In this document: in pieces, positions 28,028-37,578 of the stretch
Layout of the letters: each line of letters opens with the position of its first letter
Position numbering within the stretch: position 1 is the stretch's first letter
Assembly (NCBI RefSeq): GCF_001718795.1
Contig: NZ_CP013437.1
Span: 806,001-870,000 of the forward strand
Direction of reading: 5' to 3'
Length of the DNA stretch: 64,000 bases
From: Burkholderia latens
Lineage (GTDB): Bacteria; Pseudomonadota; Gammaproteobacteria; Burkholderiales; Burkholderiaceae
The notes under the pieces: model-generated
What the model was told of the DNA's origin: nothing
What the model saw: only the letters and a program-made list of their open reading frames with translations
The model's database searches: none
Made by a program: the position numbers and the translations under genes

Positions 28028-28981
28028 ATGAACCGAGTTCTCATTGGCCTGATCGGCCGGCGCGTCGCGATCACCGCGCTCACGTTGCTGATCGTGTCCG
28101 CGATCATCTTCACGATCACGAACCTGCTGCCGGGCGACGCCGCCCAGGCGGCGCTCGGGCAGTCGGCGACGCCTGAGACGATCGCCGCGCTGCGCCAGCA
28201 GTTCGGCCTCGACATGCCGGCTCACGTACGCTATCTGCACTGGCTCGCCGGCCTGTTGCACGGCGATTTCGGCCGGTCGCTGTCCGGCGACATGCCGGTG
28301 TCGGAAATGATCGGCGGGCGCCTGCCGAAATCGCTCACGCTCGCGGCGATCACGACCGCCGTGTCGGTGCCGATCGCGCTGTTGCTCGGGATCCTCGCGG
28401 CAGTCAAGCGCGAGTCGGCGATCGACCGCGTGATCAGCCTCGGCACGCTGTCGCTGGTCGCGACGCCGGAGTTCCTGATCGCGACGGTCGCCGTGCTCGT
28501 GCTGGCGGTGAAGCTGCACTGGCTGTCCGCGTTGTCCTACAGCGGCCCGATCGAAAGCGTGCACGATTTCCTGCGCGCGTACGCGATGCCGGTGCTGACG
28601 CTGTGCGCCGTCGTGATCGCGCAGATGGCACGCATGACGCGCGCCGCGGTGATCGAGCAGTTGAGCGCGTCGTATGTCGAGATGGCCGTGCTCAAGGGCG
28701 CGAGCCCCGCGCGCGTCGTGCTGCGCCATGCGTTGCCGAACGCGATCGGCCCGATCGCCAACGCGATCGCGTTGAGCCTGTCGTATCTGCTCGGCGGCGT
28801 GATCGTCGTCGAGACGATCTTCAACTATCCGGGGCTCGCGAGCCTGATGGTCGACGCCGTCAGCAATCGCGATTTCCCGCTGGTCCAGGCGTGCACGCTG
28901 ATCTTCTGCGTCGCTTACCTGACGCTCGTGCTGTTCGCCGACCTGTGCTCGATCGTGTCGAACCCGCGACTGCGCACCTGA
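28028..28981 (+). CDS. ABC transporter permease, DppB-type
   Basis: Inner-membrane permease subunit of 317 aa with about six transmembrane helices. It starts with MNRVLIGLIGRRVAITALTLLIV and contains FTITNLLPGDAAQAALGQSATPE, the conserved N-terminal region of DppB/OppB proteins. The EAA loop contacting the ATPase reads VEMAVLKGASPARVVLRHALPNAIGP. Second gene of the importer operon; it is separated from the binding-protein gene by a 76-base gap with a strong hairpin. Confidence 0.95.
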   Translation: MNRVLIGLIGRRVAITALTLLIVSAIIFTITNLLPGDAAQAALGQSATPETIAALRQQFGLDMPAHVRYLHWLAGLLHGDFGRSLSGDMPVSEMIGGRLPKSLTLAAITTAVSVPIALLLGILAAVKRESAIDRVISLGTLSLVATPEFLIATVAVLVLAVKLHWLSALSYSGPIESVHDFLRAYAMPVLTLCAVVIAQMARMTRAAVIEQLSASYVEMAVLKGASPARVVLRHALPNAIGPIANAIALSLSYLLGGVIVVETIFNYPGLASLMVDAVSNRDFPLVQACTLIFCVAYLTLVLFADLCSIVSNPRLRT

Positions 28982-29011
28982 GTGTTTGGTCTTTCTTCCG
29001 AGATGCCGCCC

Positions 29012-29968
29012 ATGCAACCGATCGAACCCGTACAACGCAGCAGCGCGCTGCCGCCATCCGGCGACCCGCCCGTCGGGCGGGGCAGCGTGCCGCCTGCCGC
29101 GCCTGCCCCCGACCAGCCGCGCAAGCGCCGCGGCCCGCGCATCGCACTGACGGCCGGCGGCCGCGCCGGCCTGTCGATGGTCGGCCTGATGCTGTTCGTC
29201 GCCGCGTTCGCGCCGCTGCTCGCGCCGCACGACGTCGGCGCGATCGTCACGCCTGACGTGTTCGCGCCGTTCAGCGCGAAGCTCCCGTTCGGCTCGGACT
29301 TCCTTGGCCGCGACATGCTGAGCCGGATCCTGTACGGCACGCGGCTGACCGTGCTGCTCGCGCTCGCGGCAGTGCTGCTCGCCGCGCTGACCGGCACGAC
29401 GCTCGGTCTGCTCGCGACCGTGTCGGGCCGGGCGGTCGACGAAACGATGAGCCGGCTGCTCGATGCGCTCACATCGATTCCGTCGAAGATGTTCGCGCTG
29501 ATGTTCGTCGCCGCGTTCGGCTCGTCGCTGCCGTTGCTGGTCCTCACCGCGGCGGTCAGCTACATGCCCGGCTCGTACCGGATCGCACGCGCGCTCGCGA
29601 TCAACATCAGCACGCTCGAATTCGTGCAGGTGGCGAAAGCGCGCGGCGAGAGCGCGCTGTACATCGCGTGCGTCGAGATGCTGCCGAACATGATTCATCC
29701 GATGCTCGCCGATACCGGATTGCGCTTCACGTTCGTCGTGCTGCTGCTGAGCGGCCTGAGCTTTCTCGGGCTCGGCGTGCAGCCGCCGTACGCGGACCTC
29801 GGCTCGCTCGTACGCGAGAACATCGCGAGCCTCGGCGACGGCTCGGCCGTCGCGATCATGCCTGCGGTCGCGATCGCGATCCTGACGGTGGGCGTCAACC
29901 TGTTGATCGACGGCCTGCCGCATCGCGGCCGCCGCAAGGGCGCGGCCCCGGCCGCGGGAGAACACTGA
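29012..29968 (+). CDS. ABC transporter permease, DppC-type
   Basis: Second permease subunit, about 318 aa. A Pro-rich cytoplasmic N-terminus of some 45 residues precedes the first helix. DppC-type features: FGSDFLGRDMLSRILYGTR, the EAA loop VQVAKARGESALYIACVEMLPN, and FLGLGVQPPYADLGSLVREN. ATG 29012 is preferred because GAG lies nine bases upstream; ATG 29003 and GTG 28982 are alternatives. Its stop overlaps the ATPase start by one base (TGATG). Confidence 0.92.
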   Translation: MQPIEPVQRSSALPPSGDPPVGRGSVPPAAPAPDQPRKRRGPRIALTAGGRAGLSMVGLMLFVAAFAPLLAPHDVGAIVTPDVFAPFSAKLPFGSDFLGRDMLSRILYGTRLTVLLALAAVLLAALTGTTLGLLATVSGRAVDETMSRLLDALTSIPSKMFALMFVAAFGSSLPLLVLTAAVSYMPGSYRIARALAINISTLEFVQVAKARGESALYIACVEMLPNMIHPMLADTGLRFTFVVLLLSGLSFLGLGVQPPYADLGSLVRENIASLGDGSAVAIMPAVAIAILTVGVNLLIDGLPHRGRRKGAAPAAGEH

Positions 29969-31842
29969 TGCGAGATCAATCGACTCCGCTCGTCGAGGTG
30001 CGCGGGCTGCGCGTCGTCGGCGGCCGCCCGGGCGGCGCGGAAACGACGATCGTTCATGACGTCGACTTCGACATCGCGCGCGGCGAGGTGCTCGCGCTGA
30101 TCGGCGAATCGGGCTCCGGCAAGACGACGATCGCGCTGTCGCTGATGGGCCATGCGCGCACCGGTTGCCGGATCGCCGCCGGCTCGGTGAAGATCGGCGG
30201 CACGGACGTCTGTACGCTGTCCGCGCAGGGCCTGACCGCACTGCGCGGCCGCAAGGTCGCGTATATCGCGCAGAGCGCAGCCGCCGCGTTCAACCCGTCG
30301 CGCACGATTCTCGACCAGGTGATCGAGAGCGCGCTGATCCACAAGACGATGTCGAAGCGCGACGCGCAGGCGAAGGCGGTCGAGCTGTTCCGCGCGCTCG
30401 CGCTGCCGGAGCCCGAGACGATCGGCGCGCGCTATCCGCACCAGGTGTCGGGCGGCCAGCTGCAGCGGCTGATGGCCGCGATGGCGCTGATCACCGATCC
30501 TGAACTCGTGATTCTCGACGAGCCGACCACCGCGCTCGACGTGACCACGCAGATCGACGTGCTGCAGGCGTTCAAGAGCGTGATCCGGCGCTGCGGGATG
30601 AGCGCGGTATACGTGTCGCATGATCTGGCCGTGGTCGCGCAGATGGCCGACCGGATCGTCGTGCTGAGCGAAGGCGTGATCCGCGAGACCGGCGGCACCG
30701 AACAGATCCTGCACGCACCCGCGCATCCGTACACGCAAAGCCTGATCGCGGCGGTCACGCCGAACGGTGCGCAGCGCGACGAAAAACCGGCGCCGGCCGA
30801 ACCGGCGCCGCTGCTCGACGTGCGCGGCGCGGTCGCCGGCTACGGCGGCCGGACGGCGAAGGGCTGGCCCGCGAAGCTGATCCTGCACGAAGTCGACTTG
30901 CGGATCGGGCGCGGCCAGACGGTCGGCGTGATTGGCGAGTCGGGCTCCGGCAAGACGACGCTCGCGAAAGTGATCGCCGGTCTCGTGCCGGCGACGGCCG
31001 GGCAGATCCTGCTCGACGGCGAGCCGCTCGCGCTCGATGCGGCCAAGCGCACGAAGGAGCAGCACCGTCGCGTGCAGATCGTGTTCCAGAACGCGGACAC
31101 CGCGCTCAATCCGGTGCATACCGTCGAGCGCACGCTCGCGCGGCCGCTCGCGTTCTATCACGGGATCAAGGGCGCGCGTGCGCGTCGGCGCGTCGCCGAA
31201 CTGCTCGACCTCGTGCGGCTGCCGCAGGCGGTCGCCGCGCGGCGCACCGGAGAGTTGTCCGGCGGGCAGAAGCAGCGCGTGAACCTCGCGCGCGCGCTTG
31301 CCGCCGAGCCCGACCTGATCCTGTGCGACGAGGTCACGTCCGCACTCGACACCGTGGTCGGCGCCGCGATCATGGATCTGCTGCGCGATCTGCAGGCGAA
31401 ACTCGGCGTGTCATACGTGTTTATCACGCACGACATCGCGAAGGTCCGCGCGATCAGCGACGACATCGTCGTGCTGTACGCGGGCCGGCGTGTCGAAACC
31501 GGTAGCCGCGATGCGCTGTGCGCGCCGCCTTATCACCCGTATTCGCATCTGCTGGTGTCGTCGGCCCCTGAACTCCGCGCGGGCTGGCTCGACGATGCGG
31601 CCGAGCGTTGCCGGCGGCCGCTGGCGCCGATCGGCGAACGCGCCGACGACGCGCAGCTGTGTCCGTTCCTGTCGCGCTGCGCGATGCGCATGGACGGCGT
31701 GTGCAACCGGACGGCCCCGGCGCTGCGCACGCTCGGCAACGGTGCGCAGGTGCTGTGCCACCGCAGCGAGGAAGACCTCGCACGTTTCCAGGCCGGCCCG
31801 GTGCAGGCGAGCACGGCGCCGGTGCAGCCGGTGCGGCTGTAA
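29968..31842 (+). CDS. Fused double-ATPase subunit of the peptide-type ABC importer
   Basis: 624 aa with two complete ABC ATPase domains, equivalent to DppD and DppF in one chain. Walker A GESGSGKTT occurs twice (about 46-54 and 323-331). The signatures are VSGGQLQRL and LSGGQKQRV, with Walker B VILDEPTTALD and LILCDEVTSALD. Near the C-terminus is the Cys-bearing oligopeptide-transporter extension (CPFLSRCAMRMDGVC). The start overlaps the previous stop. Fused versions are common for GsiA- or YejF-like importers. Both sites look catalytically intact. Confidence 0.95.
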   Translation: MRDQSTPLVEVRGLRVVGGRPGGAETTIVHDVDFDIARGEVLALIGESGSGKTTIALSLMGHARTGCRIAAGSVKIGGTDVCTLSAQGLTALRGRKVAYIAQSAAAAFNPSRTILDQVIESALIHKTMSKRDAQAKAVELFRALALPEPETIGARYPHQVSGGQLQRLMAAMALITDPELVILDEPTTALDVTTQIDVLQAFKSVIRRCGMSAVYVSHDLAVVAQMADRIVVLSEGVIRETGGTEQILHAPAHPYTQSLIAAVTPNGAQRDEKPAPAEPAPLLDVRGAVAGYGGRTAKGWPAKLILHEVDLRIGRGQTVGVIGESGSGKTTLAKVIAGLVPATAGQILLDGEPLALDAAKRTKEQHRRVQIVFQNADTALNPVHTVERTLARPLAFYHGIKGARARRRVAELLDLVRLPQAVAARRTGELSGGQKQRVNLARALAAEPDLILCDEVTSALDTVVGAAIMDLLRDLQAKLGVSYVFITHDIAKVRAISDDIVVLYAGRRVETGSRDALCAPPYHPYSHLLVSSAPELRAGWLDDAAERCRRPLAPIGERADDAQLCPFLSRCAMRMDGVCNRTAPALRTLGNGAQVLCHRSEEDLARFQAGPVQASTAPVQPVRL

Positions 31843-32044
31843 TGCAGGCGATCGTTCGTTCACGGCGTGCTCGCGTGTACCGGCGATCGGCATTGCGCAT
31901 AGTGTGCTGCGGCAGTCGAACAAAACAGCGAATTGCACGTGTGCTGCGCGCGAATACGCGGCAACTGCGCTTTTTGACGGTGATTAAATGAGTGTCACTG
32001 AACGGTCGCCGATCGTCGTCACCGGAATGCTCGAGAGACATTCG
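31843..32044. other. Intergenic gap, importer / FAD oxidase
   Basis: About 200 bp with local AT enrichment around 31910-31990 (AACAAAACAGCGAATTGC, TTTTTGACGGTGATTAAATG). It probably holds the promoter for the oxidase genes; no clear operator was found. Confidence 0.4.
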
Positions 32045-33322
32045 ATGAAACTGGAATCGTACTGGCTGGATACCCGCCCCGGGTTTCGCGGGGGCCGTGA
32101 CGGCCCCGTCGAAGGGCGCGCCGACGTGGTCGTCATCGGCGGCGGCTTCACCGGATTGTCCGCGGCGCTCGCGCTCGCGCAGCGCGGCGTGTCGGTGGTC
32201 GTGCTCGAAGCCGCGCAGGTCGCGAGTGAAGCGTCGGGCCGCAACGGCGGCCAGTGCAATACCGGCGTCGCGCAGGACTTCGCGTCGCTCGCGGCGCGGA
32301 TCGGCATCGAGCCCGCGAAGCAGTTTTATCGCGCGTACGAAAGCGCGGTGAAAAGCGTCGAGACGATCGTTGCCGAACACGCGATCGACTGCGACTTCCG
32401 ACGCGCGGGAAAGCTGAAGCTCGCCGCGAAACCGCAGCATTTCGCGGGCCTCGAAAAGACCTTCGACGCGTTGCGCCGCGATGTCGATCCGGACATCGAA
32501 CTGATCGAGCCGTCGCGAATCCGCGATGAAGTCGCGTCCGACGGTTTCTACGGCGGGCTCCTGCAGCGCAACGGCGCGCAGATGCACATGGGCAAGTTCG
32601 GCGTGGGCCTCGCACACGCGGCCGTGCGGGCCGGCGCGCGCATCTACGAGCACGCAGCCGTCACGCAGCTCGAGCGTCTCGACGGCGAGCGTCACACGAT
32701 CACATGCACGCGCGGCGCGATCGTCGCCGAGCGCGTGCTGGTGGCGACCGGCGCGTCGCAGCATGGGCCGTTCGCGTGGTTCCGGCGGCGCATCGCGCCG
32801 GTCGGCAGCTTCATCGTCGTGACCGAACCGCTGCCGGAGGCACAGCTGAACCGGCTCCTTCCGCAGCGCCGCGCGTACGTGACGTCGCGCCAGATCGGCA
32901 ACTACTTCCGCGTGACGCCCGACAACCGGCTGCTGTTCGGCGGACGCGCGCGCTTCGCGATGTCGAGCCCGCGCTCCGACTCGAAGAGCGGCGACGTCCT
33001 GCGTGCCGGCATGGCCGGGTATTTCCCGGAACTCGCCAACGTGCGGCTCGACTACTGCTGGGGCGGGCTGGTGGACATCACCGCCGACCGGCTGCCGCGC
33101 GCGGGCCAGCACGACGGGCTCTATTACTCGATGGGCTACAGCGGCCACGGCGTGCAGATGTCGGTGCACATGGGCCGCGTGATGGCCGACGTGCTGTACG
33201 GCGCGGCCGCGTCGAACCCGTGGCGCGAGCTCGACTGGCCGGCGATGCCGGGGCATTTCGGGCACGCGTGGTTCCTGCCGATCGTCGGCGCGTATTACCG
33301 GATGCAGGATTTCCTGCACTGA
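32045..33322 (+). CDS. FAD-dependent amine oxidoreductase, PuuB-like (paralogue 1)
   Basis: Flavoprotein of 425 aa in the DAO family, close to gamma-glutamylputrescine oxidases (PuuB). The FAD site is ADVVVIGGGFTGLSAALALA, preceded by the family start SYWLDT. Further landmarks: SGRNGGQCNTGVAQDF, YFRVTPDNRLLFGGRARF, DYCWGGLVDITADRLPRAG, and YSMGYSGHGVQMSVHMG at the C-terminal FAD contact. ATG 32045 gives a protein of exactly the same length as its paralogue at 36301, which supports this start over one 57 bases upstream. It would oxidise an amine to an aldehyde with release of H2O2 and ammonia. Confidence 0.92.
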   Translation: MKLESYWLDTRPGFRGGRDGPVEGRADVVVIGGGFTGLSAALALAQRGVSVVVLEAAQVASEASGRNGGQCNTGVAQDFASLAARIGIEPAKQFYRAYESAVKSVETIVAEHAIDCDFRRAGKLKLAAKPQHFAGLEKTFDALRRDVDPDIELIEPSRIRDEVASDGFYGGLLQRNGAQMHMGKFGVGLAHAAVRAGARIYEHAAVTQLERLDGERHTITCTRGAIVAERVLVATGASQHGPFAWFRRRIAPVGSFIVVTEPLPEAQLNRLLPQRRAYVTSRQIGNYFRVTPDNRLLFGGRARFAMSSPRSDSKSGDVLRAGMAGYFPELANVRLDYCWGGLVDITADRLPRAGQHDGLYYSMGYSGHGVQMSVHMGRVMADVLYGAAASNPWRELDWPAMPGHFGHAWFLPIVGAYYRMQDFLH

Positions 33323-33404
33323 TGCGCATGCGTCGAGGACCGGATATGACAGCACGAATCATTTGCCCGCTCGGCGCGCGGGCGACAGCATGAGGACCGC
33401 CAGC

Positions 33405-33860
33405 ATGGCCACCCTGTTCCAGGACGCGGTAGAAGGCACGATGCCGCGCGCGCCGCGTGTCGCGCGGCCCGTGTCGCCGGCAATCGCCGACGTGCTGCGC
33501 ACGATCGACGCGTCGTTCGCGCAACCGCTGAATCTCGACACGCTGGCGGCCGTCGCGGGCCTGAGCGTGTCGCGCTTCACCGCACGCTTTCGCAGCGAAG
33601 TGGGCTTGTCGCCGCATCGCTATTTGTGCGCGGTGCGGGTGCGCCGCGCGCAGGATCTGTTGCGCGCCGGCCTCGCGCCTTCGCTCGTGGCGACCGAGGT
33701 CGGCTTCTTCGATCAGAGCCACCTCGGCCGGCATTTCCGGCGCGTGCTCGGGATCACGCCGCGCGATTATGTCGCCGCGCGGCCGGCCGGCGCAACGGCG
33801 CGAGCGTTGCCGATGCGCGCGCGTGCCGAGCACCGCGACGCGGCGTGTCATGTCGTGTAG
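33405..33860 (+). CDS. AraC-family DNA-binding protein (HTH domain only)
   Basis: A short regulator, 151 aa, consisting of the AraC/XylS double helix-turn-helix alone (LNLDTLAAVAGLSVSRFTAR and SLVATEVGFFDQSHLGRHFRRVLG) with about 25 residues before it. There is no sensor domain. It lies between the first oxidase and the bicupin gene; the bicupin could in principle act as a partner, but that is speculation. The ATG at 33405 follows GAGG at good spacing; ATG 33390 is the alternative. Confidence 0.85.
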   Translation: MATLFQDAVEGTMPRAPRVARPVSPAIADVLRTIDASFAQPLNLDTLAAVAGLSVSRFTARFRSEVGLSPHRYLCAVRVRRAQDLLRAGLAPSLVATEVGFFDQSHLGRHFRRVLGITPRDYVAARPAGATARALPMRARAEHRDAACHVV

Positions 33861-34104
33861 GGCAGTGGATGGGCGCGAACGTCATTCAGCGCGTGGCATG
33901 CGCGCGATCGATGCCGAAGCACACGGCCCGCGCACATCGAGCGCAACGCGCGCCGGCCGCGAGACCGAGCGCGTTCGCCGGCAGCGCCCGATTCGCGACA
34001 GTTCGATGTCCCGAGGGCGAGCGAACGGCGAGCCTTCGAACGACGATTTCACATACCGCGCGACGGGCGCCGAACGGCACCGTCGCGACCATGCAGGAGC
34101 AGAA

Positions 34105-34839
34105 ATGACCGCAGTTTTCGTATTGCATCGTGCCGACGGGGCGGCCAATCCGACCGTGTTGCGCAAGCAGGCGTTCGGCGCGGACGATCCTTTCGCGGAA
34201 CACCGCGAGATCGCGTGGGAAGGGCCCGACGCGATGGCCGCCGGGCGTATCGGCTTCGTCGGCGAGCTCGACGTCGCGAGTTATCCGCATATCGAAACGC
34301 TCGTCGTCGTGTCGGGCGAGCTGACGCTCGAGACGGCCGGCGCCGCGCCGCTGGTGCTGGGTGCGGGGGAAGGGGCCGTCATCGGCGGCGGCACGGCGCT
34401 TCGCGCGAGCGCGGCAGCGCCGGTGCTCGCGATGTTCTGCGCAGCCGCGTGCGCGCAGCCGACGAAACGCGGACTGTTCCGGCTGCGCGCCGACGCCGAC
34501 TTCAAGCCGTCGTCGACGTTGCCCGCGGAGGTGCTGCTCGGCCCCGCGCCGCAATGCCGCAGCGACAACGTGTTCATCGACGACGGTGCCGAATACTGCG
34601 CGGGCGCGTGGGATTCGACGCCGTATCACCGGATCGTGCGCCCGCATCGCGTGAACGAGTTCATGTTCCTGCTGGCCGGCGGCGTGCGGTTTGCCGCGCC
34701 GGACGGCAGCGTGCTGTCGCTCGGCGCCGGCGATGCGCTGTTCGTGCCGCGCGGCGCGTCGATCGGCTGGGAAAGCAGCGAGCGCGTGGCGAAGTTCTAC
34801 GTCGTGCAAAACGTCCAAGCATCCACCGAACGAGACTGA
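34105..34839 (+). CDS. Bicupin-domain protein
   Basis: 244 aa with two cupin folds. The first covers about 40-110 (SGELTLETAGAAPLVLGAGEG) and the second about 165-235 (HRIVRPHRVNEFMFLLAGGV, then LSLGAGDALFVPRGASIGWE). The N-terminal cupin lacks the His-rich metal motif; the second retains His, His and Glu candidates. Comparable proteins are found next to PuuB-like oxidase genes. The ATG follows AGGAGC. The stop is two bases before the next gene, so the two are co-transcribed. Ligand binding or an auxiliary role in amine oxidation is inferred. Confidence 0.82.
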   Translation: MTAVFVLHRADGAANPTVLRKQAFGADDPFAEHREIAWEGPDAMAAGRIGFVGELDVASYPHIETLVVVSGELTLETAGAAPLVLGAGEGAVIGGGTALRASAAAPVLAMFCAAACAQPTKRGLFRLRADADFKPSSTLPAEVLLGPAPQCRSDNVFIDDGAEYCAGAWDSTPYHRIVRPHRVNEFMFLLAGGVRFAAPDGSVLSLGAGDALFVPRGASIGWESSERVAKFYVVQNVQASTERD

Positions 34840-34841
34840 CC

Positions 34842-36167
34842 ATGTCCCCTCCGCTGCGCCATATCGAAACGCGGCCCACGCCGCCCGCTTCGGCCGACGT
34901 CGTCGTGATCGGCGGCGGCATCATCGGCGTCTTCACCGCGTACTACCTTGCGCGGCGCGGGGTGTCGGTCGCGCTGGTCGAGAAAGGCCGAATCGGCGCC
35001 GAGCAGTCGAGCCGCAACTGGGGCTGGTGCCGGCAGCAGAACCGCGATGAGCGCGAGTTGCCGATGGCGAGCAAGAGCATCGACCTGTGGGAACGATTCA
35101 GCGAGGAAACCGGCGAAGACACCGGCTTTCACCGCTGCGGGCTGCTGTACCTGAGCAACGACGACGACGAGCTGTCCCGCTGGGAAAGCTGGGGCGCGTT
35201 CGCGAAAACGGCCGGCGTCACCACATACATGCTCGACAGCAAGCAGGCGAGCGAGCGCGGGCGCGTGACGGGCCGGCAATGGAAGGGCGGCGTGTTCTCG
35301 CCGACCGACGGCACGGCCGACCCGGCCAAGGCCGCGCCGGCCGTTGCCGCCGCGCTGATCAGGCTCGGCGGCAGCGTGCACCAGCATTGCGCGGCGCGCG
35401 GCATCGAACTCGAGGGCGGCCGCGTCAGCGCGGTCGTCACCGAGGCCGGCGTGATCCGGACGAAGACGGTCGTCATGGCCGGCGGTGCGTGGGCGTCGTC
35501 GTTCTGCCGCCAGCTCGGCATCCGCTTTCCGCAAGCGTCGATCCGGCAGTCGATCCTCAGCGTGTCGCCGATCGAGCAGGCGCTGCCGGATGCGCTTTAC
35601 ACGTCCGGCGTGTCCGTGACGCGCCGCAGCGACGGACGCTACGCACTGGCGATCAGCGGCCGCGCGCGCGTGGACGTGACACCGCAGTTCCTGCGCTTCG
35701 CGCCGCAGTTCGTGCCGATGTTCGCGAAGCGCTGGCGGAATCTGCTGCCGGGCGGCCTCGAAGGGATGCGCGGCGGCCATGAAACGCTGAAGCGCTGGCG
35801 CCTCGACGCGCCGACGCCGATGGAAGCCGTCCGCATTCTCGACCCGAAGCCTGACATGCCGACGGTCAACGAAACCTACCGCCGCGCGGTCGAGCTGCTG
35901 CCCGAACTGCGCGACGCGACGATCACGCACGCGTGGGCCGGGTATGTCGACAGTACGCCGGACGGCGTGCCCGGTATCGGCGAAGTGCCGGGCGTACCCG
36001 GCTTGATACTCGCGGCGGGTTTCTCGGGGCACGGCTTCGGAATCGGCCCCGGCGCCGGGCACCTGATCGCGGATCTCGCGACGGGCGCGCAGCCGCTGGT
36101 CGATCCGGTGCCGTATCAGCCGGCGCGGTTCAGCGATTCGGCATGGGGCAAGGTCGCGGATTTCTAG
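34842..36167 (+). CDS. FAD-dependent oxidoreductase, DAO/DadA-like
   Basis: Flavoprotein of 441 aa. The dinucleotide site is ADVVVIGGGIIGVFTAYYLARRG near 18-40. SSRNWGWCRQQNRDERELPM follows, and the C-terminus has AWAGYVDSTPDGVPGIGEV and GFSGHGFGIGPGAGHLIADL. It differs clearly from the two PuuB-like proteins and is closer to D-amino-acid/glycine oxidase-like enzymes acting on amino acids or N-substituted amines. It directly follows the bicupin gene by two bases. Confidence 0.9.
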   Translation: MSPPLRHIETRPTPPASADVVVIGGGIIGVFTAYYLARRGVSVALVEKGRIGAEQSSRNWGWCRQQNRDERELPMASKSIDLWERFSEETGEDTGFHRCGLLYLSNDDDELSRWESWGAFAKTAGVTTYMLDSKQASERGRVTGRQWKGGVFSPTDGTADPAKAAPAVAAALIRLGGSVHQHCAARGIELEGGRVSAVVTEAGVIRTKTVVMAGGAWASSFCRQLGIRFPQASIRQSILSVSPIEQALPDALYTSGVSVTRRSDGRYALAISGRARVDVTPQFLRFAPQFVPMFAKRWRNLLPGGLEGMRGGHETLKRWRLDAPTPMEAVRILDPKPDMPTVNETYRRAVELLPELRDATITHAWAGYVDSTPDGVPGIGEVPGVPGLILAAGFSGHGFGIGPGAGHLIADLATGAQPLVDPVPYQPARFSDSAWGKVADF

Positions 36168-36300
36168 GCTCGCGCCGCCACGCGAAAGCGGTGGCGCACT
36201 ATCGGCGATGTGCGGCGATGCGCGTTGCGCGCGAGCGGCCGGATCGATGCGGGCGCCTGGCACGTATGGTGGCCCGGCGCCGACGGGATTGGAGTGTGTG

Positions 36301-37578
36301 ATGCGTTTCGTTTCGTATTGGCTCGATACATCTCAGCCGTTCGTCAGCAGCTCGCCGGACCTGCCGGGCGGAACGTGCGACGTGGTCGTCGTCGGTGGCG
36401 GAATCACCGGCTCGGCTGCCGCCCTGGCGCTCGCAAAAAAGGGTGCGCGCGTGGTCGTCTGCGAGGCGGGAACCGTCGGGCAGGCGGCGTCCGGGCGCAA
36501 CGGCGGGATGTGCAACAACGGCTTCGCGCAGGACTACGCGTCGCTGTCGCAGCGCATCGGCACCGAACTCGCCAACCGGCTCTATCGCGCGTTCGATGCG
36601 GGCGTCGACACGGTCGAGCGGCTGGTCACGGAGGAGTCGATCGATTGCGATTTCGTGCGGCGCGGCAAGCTCAAGCTCGCGGCGAAGCCCGAACACTACG
36701 ACAAGCTCGTGCGTAGCCAGGCACTGCTCGCCGCAAACGTCGATCCCGACACGCGCATCGTTACGAAAGCGGCGTTGCGCGATGAGATTGGCTCGGACCG
36801 TTATCACGGCGGGCTGCTGTTCGGCAAGAGTGCGGGGATGCACGTCGGCCGATATGTACGTGGCCTGGCGACGGCCGCGCAAGCGCGCGGCGCGCACATT
36901 GTCGAGCATGCGCCGGTGCTCGGATTGAAGCGGGCGGCGAGCGGCGCGTATGCGGTGCGGACACCGCTCGGCGAGATCCGCGCGCGCCAGGTGCTGCTCG
37001 CGAGCGGCATCTCGCAGGTTGGCCCGTTCGGCTGGATCCGGCGCAGGATCGTGCCGGTCGGCGCGTTCATCATCGTCACGGAGCCGTTGCCGCAGGCGCT
37101 GCTCGACCGGTTGCTGCCGACTCGCCGGATGGTTACCGACACCAAGAACTTCGTGAATTTCTTTCGCGTCACGCCGGACAACCGGATGCTGTTCGGCGGG
37201 CGCGCCCGTTTCGCGACGTCGAATCCGCGTTCGGACGAAAAGAGCGGCCGAATCCTGGCGCAGCAGATGGCTGCCGTGTTTCCGGAACTGGCCGGCGCGC
37301 GCATCGACTACTGCTGGGGCGGGCTGGTCGACATGACGGCCAACCGCCTGCCGCGCGCGGGCGAGCGCGACGGCGTTTATTACTCGATGGGCTACAGCGG
37401 CCACGGCACGCACATGGCGACGCTGATGGGCACGCTGATGGCGGAGATCATGGACGGGCGTGCGGCGCTCAACCCGTGGCAAGGCTTCGACTGGCCCGCG
37501 ATTCCCGGCCACTTCGGCAAACCGTGGTTCCTGCCGTTCGTCGGCGCCTGGTACCGACTCAAGGACACCCTGCAATGA
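36301..37578 (+). CDS. FAD-dependent amine oxidoreductase, PuuB-like (paralogue 2)
   Basis: 425 aa, the same length as paralogue 1 and matching it along the whole chain: CDFVRRGKLKLAAKPEHYD, FFRVTPDNRMLFGGRARFA, DYCWGGLVDMTANRLPRAG, YSMGYSGHGTHMATLMG and a shared ending (PGHFGKPWFLPFVGAWYRLKD). The start has GGAG eight bases upstream. Its stop overlaps the aldehyde dehydrogenase start (ATGA), so amine oxidation and aldehyde oxidation are translationally coupled. Confidence 0.93.
   Translation: MRFVSYWLDTSQPFVSSSPDLPGGTCDVVVVGGGITGSAAALALAKKGARVVVCEAGTVGQAASGRNGGMCNNGFAQDYASLSQRIGTELANRLYRAFDAGVDTVERLVTEESIDCDFVRRGKLKLAAKPEHYDKLVRSQALLAANVDPDTRIVTKAALRDEIGSDRYHGGLLFGKSAGMHVGRYVRGLATAAQARGAHIVEHAPVLGLKRAASGAYAVRTPLGEIRARQVLLASGISQVGPFGWIRRRIVPVGAFIIVTEPLPQALLDRLLPTRRMVTDTKNFVNFFRVTPDNRMLFGGRARFATSNPRSDEKSGRILAQQMAAVFPELAGARIDYCWGGLVDMTANRLPRAGERDGVYYSMGYSGHGTHMATLMGTLMAEIMDGRAALNPWQGFDWPAIPGHFGKPWFLPFVGAWYRLKDTLQ

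Noticed and set aside
36255..36275. Possible sigma-54 promoter TGGCACGTATGG before the second PuuB-like gene
   Set aside because: The -24 half is good but the -12 position reads GTGG instead of TTGC at the required distance.
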